Below are positions 1 to 8,845 of a stretch of DNA of 64,000 nt, piece by piece; position 1 is the stretch's first letter; each line of letters starts with the position of its first letter. The DNA comes from an uncultured Kordia sp. GTDB taxonomy: Bacteria > Bacteroidota > Bacteroidia > Flavobacteriales > Flavobacteriaceae. The translations under genes and the position numbers were made by a program. Below the pieces are notes generated by a model. It was not told the origin of the DNA and did no database searches. It was given only the letters and a program-made list of their open reading frames with translations. The stretch spans positions 186,001 through 250,000 of the forward strand of contig NZ_CANLEA010000007.1 in NCBI RefSeq assembly GCF_947489565.1. Reading direction: 5' to 3'.

Positions 1-431
1 ACCAGCTTTTTGTTGACTTTCAAGAAAATATGTGGTTCTTGTTGCAACCCAACATCTGAGGTTGCATTATTCATATATACTTGCTGGTAAATCTTATTAA
101 TAGTTTTTAAAAAGCGATCAAAAGGAATCGGCTTTACCAAATAATCTAACACATTCAATTCAAAGCTTTTTACAGCATATTCTCTGTACGCAGTTGTGAT
201 GACAATAAGCGGCTTGTAGCTCAAGTTTTCTATAAACTTAAAACCCGTCATTTGCGGCATATTGATATCTAAAAAAATGACATCGATTTTTTCCTGTTCC
301 AAAATCGGATATGCCTTTAGCGGATTATTGAAGGTGGCAATGACCTCAACATGATCAAAATTCTTTAAATGATTTTCGATCACCTGAATCGCCAAATGTT
401 CATCATCTATTATAACGCACTTGATTTTCAT
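1..431 (-). CDS. LytT-type response regulator, partial (runs off the window start)
   Basis: Reading the minus strand from the ATG at 431 gives a receiver domain: an acidic pocket near the start (VIIDDEH), a phosphoacceptor stretch VIFLDINMP, the conserved ITTAY and a KPI-type lysine. The end of the linker is present; the output domain lies outside the window. The start codon overlaps the stop of the histidine kinase by four bases (ATGA), so the two are translationally coupled. From the LytS-type partner and the family's usual architecture I infer a C-terminal LytTR DNA-binding domain, which cannot be seen here. The targets are unknown; the SusC/SusD locus is the nearest divergent gene set. 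Confidence 0.85.
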   Translation of the reverse strand, partial: MKIKCVIIDDEHLAIQVIENHLKNFDHVEVIATFNNPLKAYPILEQEKIDVIFLDINMPQMTGFKFIENLSYKPLIVITTAYREYAVKSFELNVLDYLVKPIPFDRFLKTINKIYQQVYMNNATSDVGLQQEPHIFLKVNKKL

Positions 432-1480
432 AATACTGGAATCTTTAAAAATAAATTGTATGTGTTATTTTCTACATGAGTCTCTAAAATAAAATCATTG
501 TCGTACAACAATGTTAGCCTTCTTTGGGAATTCATAATTCCTATTCCGTGATTTTCTTCTTCTTCTGCGTCCGCATTAAAATTATTTATAAGTCTAAATT
601 CTAAATCGTTTTTTTTAGTAATTTCAAAACTGATGTCAATATTGATCTTTTCCACACCTTTTAATCCATGCTTAAAACAGTTTTCCACAAAAGATAAAAA
701 CAGTAATGGAGGAATTTCAACATCATCAATATTTCCTGTAATGTTCATATTGGATTCTATACGATCATTGAATCGCATCTTTTCAATATCTATATAATTG
801 TTGATATGGTTGATCTCTTTTAACAATTCTACTTTTGAGTCTTTTACCTCATATAAAGCATATTGCATCATATCAGACAACTTCAAAATTACTCTAGGTG
901 TATCTTCTGATTTGTTAATTGCCAAAGCATACAAGCTATTTAATGTATTAAAGAAAAAGTGTGGCTGAATTTGAGATTTTAGAAGATTTAACTCTGTTCG
1001 CATTTGTACTTCTTTCAATCGCTCAGTTCTCTTTCTTTCAAAAATCCAATCGGTCGTTAATTTTAAAGTAGTCACTAAAGCCACATCATAAATCCCAATC
1101 ATAAACACGACTATAATATGATTAAAAGAATATGCTTTTTGAGGTGTATCTGATTCTGGCCAAACATTTTCATTAATCAACGCATAAATCAACTCGGTAC
1201 GCACTACATAAAAAATACTCAGTGTAATAAAAAAGTAAAATATATAGCTAGTGTACTTTTTATTTAAAATAAACTTTGGAAATAAGAAGTAAATATTGAC
1301 ATATACCAATACAACTCCTATAGAAACTGTTAATAAATTCGATTTAAAAGAATACCAATAATCTTGATAATAGCTTCCCCATCTAATAAAGTTTAGTGTA
1401 AAATATCCTATCCAAAAAGCAATATGATACTTCCTTGGTATAGTATGACTGGAACCTTCTTTAAAGATAGAATTGAGCAC
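428..1480 (-). CDS. LytS/YehU-type sensor histidine kinase
   Basis: A 350-residue membrane sensor kinase. About four hydrophobic segments fill residues 20-145, then a short linker and the PF06580-type His_kinase motif QIQPHFFFNTLNSL, with the phosphorylated histidine at residue 174. The N box is FVENCFKHG and a GIGI glycine box lies near the C-terminus. It lacks a separate periplasmic sensor domain, so the signal is probably sensed within the membrane. Its stop overlaps the start of the downstream response regulator by four bases. It is divergent from the SusC gene across a 222-bp gap, so control of the amino-sugar locus is possible but unproven. Family assignment is firm; the signal is unknown. 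Confidence 0.9.
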   Translation of the reverse strand: MLNSIFKEGSSHTIPRKYHIAFWIGYFTLNFIRWGSYYQDYWYSFKSNLLTVSIGVVLVYVNIYFLFPKFILNKKYTSYIFYFFITLSIFYVVRTELIYALINENVWPESDTPQKAYSFNHIIVVFMIGIYDVALVTTLKLTTDWIFERKRTERLKEVQMRTELNLLKSQIQPHFFFNTLNSLYALAINKSEDTPRVILKLSDMMQYALYEVKDSKVELLKEINHINNYIDIEKMRFNDRIESNMNITGNIDDVEIPPLLFLSFVENCFKHGLKGVEKINIDISFEITKKNDLEFRLINNFNADAEEEENHGIGIMNSQRRLTLLYDNDFILETHVENNTYNLFLKIPVL

Positions 1481-1702
1481 GATTTTTTAGTTTTATTAAT
1501 AATGAATCATCAATTTTATACAGCAATTTTAACGATATAATAATTAATTAACAATAAAATTGATTATTCTTTATTTTGCAAAAATCATTAGTCTTCAATT
1601 CATTGTCGTCTGTGTGTAAAATAATGTTGTTTATATATTTTTTTTCCAAATTATTTTTGTTTGAAATACTTTGCCGTCAATAAATTGTAAATAACCAACA
1701 TT

Positions 1703-4700
1703 ATGAAACAAAATTTACGAGTGTTATTTTTGTTTTCTTTTTTTCTATTATCTGTGCAATATTCTTTTGCTCAGGAAAAGGAGATTACTGGTATAGTGAC
1801 ATCTAAATCAGATGGTATACCGCTTCCAGGAGCTAATATATCAGTAGAAGGAACAACAAAAGGAGCACAGACAGATTTCGATGGAAAATACTCTATCAAA
1901 GCATCTCCTGGAGATGTATTAACATTCTCTTTTATAGGAATGACTACAAAGCAAGTAACTGTTGCTGATTCAAATGTCATTAACGTTCAACTTGAAGATA
2001 ACCAAGAAGCATTAGATGCAGTGATTGTGACGGCACTTGGTATCAAAAAAGAAAGAAAAACACTTACGTATGCCGCACAAGATGTTAAAGGAGACGATTT
2101 AACTAGAGTAAAACAAACAAATCCTATCAATAGTTTATCGGGAAAGTCTGCCGGATTAGCTATTACAAGAAGTTCCTCGGGTGTAGGAGGATCTACCAAA
2201 GTAGTATTAAGAGGAAATTCTTCTACAACAAATAATGACCCTTTATATGTTATTGATGGTGTGCCAATGTTAAACAATGGTAATGGCGCACAACCAGGAG
2301 GCGATATCTTTGGAAGTCAAATAGGAAACAGAGATGGAGGAGATATTACTTCTTTAATAAATCCTGATGATGTAGAAAGCATTTCTATATTAAAAGGAGC
2401 TTCTGCCGCAGCTTTATATGGTAGTCAAGGAGCTAATGGTGTGATACTTATTACCACAAAAACCGGAAAAGAAGGAAGGGTAAAAGTAAACTTCAGTTCA
2501 ACCTTAACCATTGATAATGTTGTTTCATTGCCAGAATTACAAACAGAATACCAATCGTTATCTGTAGGAGAACCAATTGCTGAAAACGGAAGAGTTACCG
2601 ATCCTAAATCTTGGGGAGCAAGAGCTAGTGGTTTATCAAATACTGTAGATGACTTTTTTGAAACAGGAGTAACTTCCATACAATCAATCTCTTTAAGTGC
2701 TGGAAATAGTAAAGCACAAACGTATTTTTCATTTGCAAATACAAATGCAGGTGGAGTAATGCCTGGAAATAGATTGAATAGAAATGTACTTAATCTAAGA
2801 GAAACAGCAAGTTTCTTAGATGATAAAATTCAAGTTTCTGCAAATATTAATTTATCCGATCAAAGAATTTGGAATAGACCAACGAACGGATTATACTCAA
2901 ATCCTTTAACTGGATTGTATTTAAATCCAGTTGGAATTGATTTAAATAATTACAGAGATCAATTTGAATACTTCAATACCGCAACCAACATGATGGATCA
3001 GTATGCAACTTCTTTTGATGAAAATATTCAACAAAATCCATATTGGTTAATCAATCGTAATCCAAGTAAAGATATTGCACAAAGAGTGTTAGCAAGTGTG
3101 AGTATAAAATATCAAATCAGTGAAAACTTCTCACTTCAATCAAGAGGAAGTTTTGACAAATCGTTCTTTACGTTTGACAAAAGAATGTATGCAGGTAGCG
3201 ATTTAACTTTTGTACCTGACACAGGAAGGTATATTCTTGAAAAAACAGAAAATACGCAACAGTATGTTGACTTAATTGCAAACTATACAAAGCAATTCTC
3301 AGAAGATTTTGATTTTGGATTCACCTTCGGAACTAGTCTTACGAAATATTCTCTTGGTGATCGAGTAACTTTAGACTCAGGTACCAATGGAGGTTTGCGT
3401 TTTCCAAACGAATTTACCATTGCCAACTTTGTACAAACAAACAATATATCGCAAAGTGTAACCAACAGAGAAGTACAATCGGTTTTCGGAACTGCTAACT
3501 TCGGATACAAAGACATGTTATACTTAGACATTACAGGTAGAACAGACTGGTCTTCTACATTAGTAAATACAGCATCAAGTTCTTTCTTTTACCCTTCTGT
3601 AGGTCTTACAGGTATTTTATCAAACATGTTTGAAATGCCTGAATCTATCTCTTTTGCAAAAATTAGAGCTTCCTATGCAGAAGTTGGTAAAGACATTCCA
3701 GCCTATGCAACAATTCCTTTAAGAACTATTAGCAATACAGGTTCTGCCGACCAAGCAACATTTGCGCCTAGAGAAGGAGAAACCTTGGAACCAGAAAATC
3801 AAAAATCGTTCGAAATTGGAACAGAGTGGAGATTCTTTGGGAACAGATTAGGAATCGATTTCACGTATTATAGTTCAACCACAGAAAATCAAATATTCTT
3901 TATTGCTGCACAACCAAACATTCAAGGATATACACAAAACATTGTGAATGCAGGTAAAATTACAAACAAAGGTGTTGAATTAATCATTAATGCAAAACCT
4001 TATGTGAGTGATAATTTTAATTGGAACACAGCATTAAACTATGCTTCAAACAAAAACAAAGTGGTATCGGTGCATCCATCACTAGATAATGGAGAAGCTA
4101 TCATCACAGGACCTGGAGTAAATGGATACGGATATTCCTTGGTAGAAGGAGAAGACTTTGGTAGTATCCGTGCGCGTTCTGTAGTTAGAAATGCTGCAGG
4201 ATTACCAGTAGTTACAGACGATGGAAGTGGAAACCTAACCATTGAAGCTACCGACTTTGAAACAGTGGCACATGCACAACCTGATTTTACCTTAGGATGG
4301 AGCAATACATTTACATACAAAGACTTTACATTAAACTTCTTGATCGATGGAAAATTTGGAGGAGATGTTGTAAGTGTTACGGAAGCTGTAAATGATTTCT
4401 ACGGAGTATCACAAGCAAGTGCTGATGCTAGAAATAACAATGGAGGAATGATAAATGTAGTTGATACCAATGGAAATCAACTTCAAATGACAGCACAAGA
4501 TTATTATACAAAAACAGGTGGTAGAGCAGGTTTATTAGGAGAATATGTATACGATGCAACAAACGTTAGCTTACGAGAATTATCTATAGGTTACAGACTT
4601 CCTATAAAAAGCGATTACTTTGAATCTATCAGTTTGTCAGTAATTGCAAACAATCTTTTCTTTATATACAAAGATGCTCCATTTGATCCAAATATTGCTT

Positions 4701-4789
4701 CAAGTACAGGAATAGGATTACAAGGTGTTGATATATATGGTCAACCTTCTACAAGAAGCATAGGTTTAAACATTAATGTAAATTTCTAA
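1703..4789 (+). CDS. SusC/RagA-family TonB-dependent outer-membrane transporter
   Basis: A 1028-residue SusC-type transporter. It starts with a signal peptide ending about residue 23 (YSFAQ), then a carboxypeptidase-regulatory-like domain (GIVTSKSDGIPLPGANISVEG), the plug domain with the SusC-family signature (LYVIDGVPM, GAAALYGSQGANGVILITTK) and a long C-terminal beta-barrel ending in aromatic-rich strands. It imports oligosaccharides together with the SusD-like lipoprotein encoded four bases downstream. Length and architecture are normal for the family. The genes that follow point to HexNAc-containing glycans as substrate, but that is inferred from context only. Confidence 0.95.
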   Translation: MKQNLRVLFLFSFFLLSVQYSFAQEKEITGIVTSKSDGIPLPGANISVEGTTKGAQTDFDGKYSIKASPGDVLTFSFIGMTTKQVTVADSNVINVQLEDNQEALDAVIVTALGIKKERKTLTYAAQDVKGDDLTRVKQTNPINSLSGKSAGLAITRSSSGVGGSTKVVLRGNSSTTNNDPLYVIDGVPMLNNGNGAQPGGDIFGSQIGNRDGGDITSLINPDDVESISILKGASAAALYGSQGANGVILITTKTGKEGRVKVNFSSTLTIDNVVSLPELQTEYQSLSVGEPIAENGRVTDPKSWGARASGLSNTVDDFFETGVTSIQSISLSAGNSKAQTYFSFANTNAGGVMPGNRLNRNVLNLRETASFLDDKIQVSANINLSDQRIWNRPTNGLYSNPLTGLYLNPVGIDLNNYRDQFEYFNTATNMMDQYATSFDENIQQNPYWLINRNPSKDIAQRVLASVSIKYQISENFSLQSRGSFDKSFFTFDKRMYAGSDLTFVPDTGRYILEKTENTQQYVDLIANYTKQFSEDFDFGFTFGTSLTKYSLGDRVTLDSGTNGGLRFPNEFTIANFVQTNNISQSVTNREVQSVFGTANFGYKDMLYLDITGRTDWSSTLVNTASSSFFYPSVGLTGILSNMFEMPESISFAKIRASYAEVGKDIPAYATIPLRTISNTGSADQATFAPREGETLEPENQKSFEIGTEWRFFGNRLGIDFTYYSSTTENQIFFIAAQPNIQGYTQNIVNAGKITNKGVELIINAKPYVSDNFNWNTALNYASNKNKVVSVHPSLDNGEAIITGPGVNGYGYSLVEGEDFGSIRARSVVRNAAGLPVVTDDGSGNLTIEATDFETVAHAQPDFTLGWSNTFTYKDFTLNFLIDGKFGGDVVSVTEAVNDFYGVSQASADARNNNGGMINVVDTNGNQLQMTAQDYYTKTGGRAGLLGEYVYDATNVSLRELSIGYRLPIKSDYFESISLSVIANNLFFIYKDAPFDPNIASSTGIGLQGVDIYGQPSTRSIGLNINVNF

Positions 4790-4793
4790 GAAA

Positions 4794-6374
4794 ATGAAGA
4801 ACATATTTATAAAATACTCACTTGTTATTTTAGTAGCAATGAGTTTATCAAACTGTACCGATGACTTTCAAGACATCAACACAGACCCAAATGGGATCAC
4901 TGAAGAGAGTTTGACCCAAATGAACAATAATGTTGGAAATGAATTTCAACCAATGTTCTTAAATGTATTTAATGCAACTCCTGCATGGAATTATCAATTA
5001 CAACAAGGTCTTATTGGAGATGTGTATTCAGGTTATATGACGCCTCCAACTCCATTTGCAGGAAATGTAAATAACATGACGTATTCATTAGTAGATGGAT
5101 GGAATGGTTTTCCATGGTCAGATGCCTATCAAAATGTAATGCCACAAGCACTAAATATTAAAAATGCGGTAGCACTATCGGGAGATGACAATGCGATCAA
5201 ATTTGTGCACTTGGCAAACATCATAAAAGTAACAGCAATGCATCGTGTATCTGATATTTATGGCCCAATACGCTATACCAAGTTTGATGATTTTGCAACC
5301 ACTGGAGAATATGATTCACAAGAAGTAGCATACCAAGCATTTTTTGATGACCTAGGAGCTGCCATTGATGGTTTAGAACCTTTTATTGGAGATGTACAAT
5401 TTATTCCTTTTGATAAATCAACCTTAGCTGGTGATATTGCAAAATGGAGACAATTTGCGAATAGTGTACGTTTACGATTAGCGATCCGAATTTCAAAAGT
5501 AAATCCTACACTTGCTAAAACACAAGGAGAATTAGCCTTAGCGAGCAATGCAGGTTTATTAGAAACCGAAGATATGGTTGTCAATACAGGTTTTCCTCAT
5601 CCTATCACAGTTATCAGTGGTTCTTGGGGAGATATTAGAATGGGCGCAGAAATGGAGTCAATACTAACAGGATATAATGATGGTCGTATCGAGAAATATT
5701 TCAATCCTTCTGTAGACGAATCTCTTGCAGGCGATTATAAAGGAATTCGAATGGGAATCGATATTGAATCCAAAGCACAATATTTAGATCATGCTTCTAT
5801 TGGTAGTGTTATTAATGGAGAAACCATCACTTGGATGACAGCTGCAGAAGTATATTTCTTAAGAGCTGAAGCTGCTCTAAGAGGTTGGGCTGGTGCTGGA
5901 AGTGCACAAGCACATTATGAAGCTGGAGTTACAGCATCATTTACACAACATGGAGTTTCTGGTGTGTCAGATTACTTAGCAGACAATACAAGTACGCCTA
6001 ACGATTTTGTGGATGCTTTATTTGCAACGAACAATATTGCCTACGGAAGCGATGTAAAAATAGCCTACAATGCTGGCGGAACCAATGAGGAACAACTAGA
6101 ACAAATCATTACTCAAAAATGGATTTCAATGTTTCCTGATGGTCAAGAGGCTTGGAGTGAATTCAGACGTACAGGATATCCAAGAATTTATCCTGTAGTT
6201 GTCAATAACAGTGGCGGAACTATTGATACAAATATTCAAATAAGAAGAATCAATTTTGTTGAAAACGAACGAAATACCAACAGCGCTAATGTAGATATTG
6301 CTGTAGGATTATTAGGCGGTCCTGATAATGGTGGAACACGTTTATGGTGGGACACTGGAGGATCTAATTTTTAA
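4794..6374 (+). CDS. SusD/RagB-family glycan-binding lipoprotein
   Basis: A 526-residue lipoprotein with signal peptide and acylated cysteine at residue 21 (MSLSNC). The N-terminus (DDFQDINTDPNG) and the TPR-like helical body with a late RAEAALRGW stretch fit the SusD-like group related to PF12771. It binds glycan at the cell surface and caps the SusC barrel encoded immediately upstream. The four-base gap between the genes implies co-translation. A strong hairpin follows at 6413-6436, before the first catabolic gene, and may set different expression for the transporter pair and the downstream enzymes. Confidence 0.93.
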   Translation: MKNIFIKYSLVILVAMSLSNCTDDFQDINTDPNGITEESLTQMNNNVGNEFQPMFLNVFNATPAWNYQLQQGLIGDVYSGYMTPPTPFAGNVNNMTYSLVDGWNGFPWSDAYQNVMPQALNIKNAVALSGDDNAIKFVHLANIIKVTAMHRVSDIYGPIRYTKFDDFATTGEYDSQEVAYQAFFDDLGAAIDGLEPFIGDVQFIPFDKSTLAGDIAKWRQFANSVRLRLAIRISKVNPTLAKTQGELALASNAGLLETEDMVVNTGFPHPITVISGSWGDIRMGAEMESILTGYNDGRIEKYFNPSVDESLAGDYKGIRMGIDIESKAQYLDHASIGSVINGETITWMTAAEVYFLRAEAALRGWAGAGSAQAHYEAGVTASFTQHGVSGVSDYLADNTSTPNDFVDALFATNNIAYGSDVKIAYNAGGTNEEQLEQIITQKWISMFPDGQEAWSEFRRTGYPRIYPVVVNNSGGTIDTNIQIRRINFVENERNTNSANVDIAVGLLGGPDNGGTRLWWDTGGSNF

Positions 6375-6412
6375 AAATAACGCTCTCATATTTCAAGTTT
6401 AATTAGTTTATT

Positions 6413-6436
6413 CAACGAGAACTTCGGTTCTCGTTG
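6413..6436 (+). terminator. Strong hairpin between SusD and NagB genes
   Basis: A 10-bp perfect stem (CAACGAGAAC / GTTCTCGTTG) closes on a TTCG tetraloop and is followed by only a short T-rich stretch. It may be a partial terminator or an RNA-processing or stabilising element that uncouples the SusCD pair from the catabolic genes. Confidence 0.55.
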
Positions 6437-6480
6437 TCTTACCCTACCAAATGAATTCAAAAAAAGAAACTTTATAACCA

Positions 6481-8412
6481 ATGGAAGTCGATTTTGCAGA
6501 TTACAAAAACATTTCTTACACCAAAGCAGGAAAGTTTGAAGAAACACGTTTCGAAAAAATACACAATGTCATTTTTCAAACGTCCAATGAAGCGTCTATT
6601 CTTGTCGCACAAGAAATTGCTTCTTTAATCAGAGAAAAAGAGCTCTTAAACCAACCATGTGTTTTAGGCTTAGCTACTGGTTCTTCTCCTATACGATTAT
6701 ATGAAGAACTTGTGAGAATGCACAAAGAAGAAGGCTTAAGTTTTGCGAATGTAATTACATTCAATCTTGACGAATATTATCCTATGGAGAAAAGTAATAT
6801 TCAAAGTTACTATTACTTCATGCATGAACATCTTTTTAATCATGTCGATATTTTACAAGAAAACATCAACATTCCTGATGGCAAAGTAAATGCCGAAAAC
6901 TTATATCAATATTGTATTGACTATGAACTCAAAATAAAAGATGTTGGCGGATTAGATTTTCAACTATTGGGCATTGGAAGAACTGGACATATTGGATTTA
7001 ATGAACCAGGTTCGCACCTAAATTCAGGAACACGTATCATCACCTTAGATCATTTAACGCGTGTTGATGCTGCACCTGCTTTTTTAGGAATTGACAATGT
7101 GCCAAGAAAAGCCATTACTATGGGAATTGGCACTGTACTTAGTGCAAAAAGAATCATTCTATTAGCTTGGGGAATTAACAAAAGTGACATCATAAGACAA
7201 ACTATTGAAGGAAATATAAGTGCTAATGTACCTGCGACATATTTGCAACAACATGAAAATACAACCTTCATTTTAGATAAAGAAGCTTCTTCTGAGTTGA
7301 CTCGCGTAAAAACGCCTTGGTTAGTGACTTCATGCGTTTGGACAGAAGATTTAAAACTAAAAGCTGTTGTTTGGTTGAGTGAATTGCTTGAAAAACCTTT
7401 TCTAAAATTAACCGACAAAGACTATAACGACAATGGAATGTCAGGACTTTTAACGGAAGAAGGTTCTGCGTATGATATGAATATAAAAATGTTCAATAAA
7501 ATACAACATACCATTACAGGTTGGCCAGGAGGAAAACCAAATGCAGACGATTCCAAAAGACCAGAACGCGCATTTCCTGCCAAAAAAAGAATCATCATTT
7601 TTAGTCCACATCCTGATGATGATGTAATTTCTATGGGCGGAACATTTGATCGATTGGTAGAACAAGGACACGATGTGCATGTAGCATATCAAACCTCTGG
7701 AAATATAGCAGTGTCTGATGAAGAAGCACTAAAGTTTGCAGAAATCACGAGAAGTCTCGAACCAACTTCTTTAAATGCAAACGGTATTATCAACTTTTTA
7801 AACAATAAAAAAGATAACGATACTTTAGATTCCGTAGATGTGCGAAAGCTAAAAGGTGCTATTCGAAAAAGTGAATCTCTAGCTGCAACTAGATATCTTG
7901 GTTTACAAGATAAAAATGTACACTTTTTAAACCTTCCATTTTACGAGACAGGAACTATTAAAAAAGGAAACCTTACTCAAAATGATATCCAAATCATGAA
8001 AGATATTATTGATGAAATAAAACCTCATCAAATATATGCTGCGGGCGATTTAGCCGATCCGCACGGAACACATAAAGTATGTTTAGATGCTCTTTTTATC
8101 GCCTTAAAGCAATTAAAAACAAATGAATATATGGACGATTGTTGGGTTTGGTTGTATCGTGGCGCTTGGCATGAATGGGAATCGTATGAAATAGAAATGG
8201 CGGTACCAATGAGTCCAGATCAAATACTAAAAAAACGACATGCTATCTTTTATCATCAATCACAAAAAGATGGAGTGATGTTTCAAGGTGACGATTCTAG
8301 AGAATTTTGGGTAAGAGCTGAAGATCGAAATAGATTAACTGCTAAAAAATATAATGACTTAGGATTGGCAGATTATGCAGCTATTGAAGCCTTTAAACGC
8401 TATCATTTTTAA
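6481..8412 (+). CDS. nagB: Glucosamine-6-phosphate deaminase fused to a PIG-L/LmbE deacetylase-like domain
   Basis: A 643-residue two-domain protein. Residues ~20-285 are a NagB-type isomerase/deaminase (LGLATGSSP, FNLDEYYP, GHIGFNEPGS). Residues ~370-640 are a PIG-L/LmbE-type domain with the zinc motif HPDDD at 377-381 and a later DPHGTHK. The deaminase converts glucosamine-6-phosphate to fructose-6-phosphate and ammonia. The fused domain could remove the N-acetyl group first, so one protein might do both steps; this is inference. Where E. coli NagB has Asp141 in GNDGHI, this protein has Thr (GRTGHI), a position that varies among homologues. Long NagB forms of this kind are common in Bacteroidota. 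Confidence 0.9.
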   Translation: MEVDFADYKNISYTKAGKFEETRFEKIHNVIFQTSNEASILVAQEIASLIREKELLNQPCVLGLATGSSPIRLYEELVRMHKEEGLSFANVITFNLDEYYPMEKSNIQSYYYFMHEHLFNHVDILQENINIPDGKVNAENLYQYCIDYELKIKDVGGLDFQLLGIGRTGHIGFNEPGSHLNSGTRIITLDHLTRVDAAPAFLGIDNVPRKAITMGIGTVLSAKRIILLAWGINKSDIIRQTIEGNISANVPATYLQQHENTTFILDKEASSELTRVKTPWLVTSCVWTEDLKLKAVVWLSELLEKPFLKLTDKDYNDNGMSGLLTEEGSAYDMNIKMFNKIQHTITGWPGGKPNADDSKRPERAFPAKKRIIIFSPHPDDDVISMGGTFDRLVEQGHDVHVAYQTSGNIAVSDEEALKFAEITRSLEPTSLNANGIINFLNNKKDNDTLDSVDVRKLKGAIRKSESLAATRYLGLQDKNVHFLNLPFYETGTIKKGNLTQNDIQIMKDIIDEIKPHQIYAAGDLADPHGTHKVCLDALFIALKQLKTNEYMDDCWVWLYRGAWHEWESYEIEMAVPMSPDQILKKRHAIFYHQSQKDGVMFQGDDSREFWVRAEDRNRLTAKKYNDLGLADYAAIEAFKRYHF

Positions 8413-8413
8413 A

Positions 8414-8845
8414 ATGCAAAAGACGCTTCTTTTTTTAATAATACTTTTCAGTCTTTGTTTTTGTACTAAGAAAGAAACATCTGAAAATATAGAAGGTACA
8501 TGGAAAATGATAGCAGCCAAAACCATTGAAGGCGACAGTATCAAATTTAAAGACTTAACAAACACAACGTTTATAAAAATTATCAATAAAAATCACTTTG
8601 CTTTTTTCAATCAAGAAAACAACAGCAATGCTAATTTTTATGGAGGAGCAGGAACCTATACGCTAGAAGGAAAACAGTATACCGAAACCTTGAATTTTAC
8701 AGCGGTTGAAGCTATTAAAAACCATACATTCTCTTTTACCGTTAAACGCAAAGGAGACACACTAATTCAATCCGGAATTGAAAGAATTGAAGACGCAGGT
8801 ATTGACCGATTTATCATAGAAAAATACATCAAACTAAAGAAATGA
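8414..8845 (+). CDS. Small lipoprotein, lipocalin-like
   Basis: A 143-residue protein. I place the start at the ATG at 8414, right after the nagB stop, because it gives a clean lipoprotein signal peptide (LFLIILFSLCFC, then TKKE). The upstream in-frame ATG lies inside nagB and would spoil the signal. The mature part begins with EGTWKMIAA and runs as alternating beta strands, resembling small lipocalin-like domains in Bacteroidota, but I cannot name a family with certainty. Its stop overlaps the GH20 start by four bases (ATGA), so it belongs to the operon. Its role is unknown; envelope binding of a hydrophobic ligand is a guess. Confidence 0.75.
   Translation: MQKTLLFLIILFSLCFCTKKETSENIEGTWKMIAAKTIEGDSIKFKDLTNTTFIKIINKNHFAFFNQENNSNANFYGGAGTYTLEGKQYTETLNFTAVEAIKNHTFSFTVKRKGDTLIQSGIERIEDAGIDRFIIEKYIKLKK

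Noticed and set aside
1620-1700. Bacteroidota -7 promoter (TAnnTTTG) before the SusC gene
   Set aside because: TACTTTG is one base short of the consensus and I found no well-placed -33 element.
7450-7692. Minus-strand open frame inside nagB
   Set aside because: Antisense to the linker and PIG-L motif; not protein-like.
8375-8413. An earlier start for the small lipoprotein inside nagB
   Set aside because: It adds 13 residues before the lipoprotein signal peptide; the ATG at 8414 is better.
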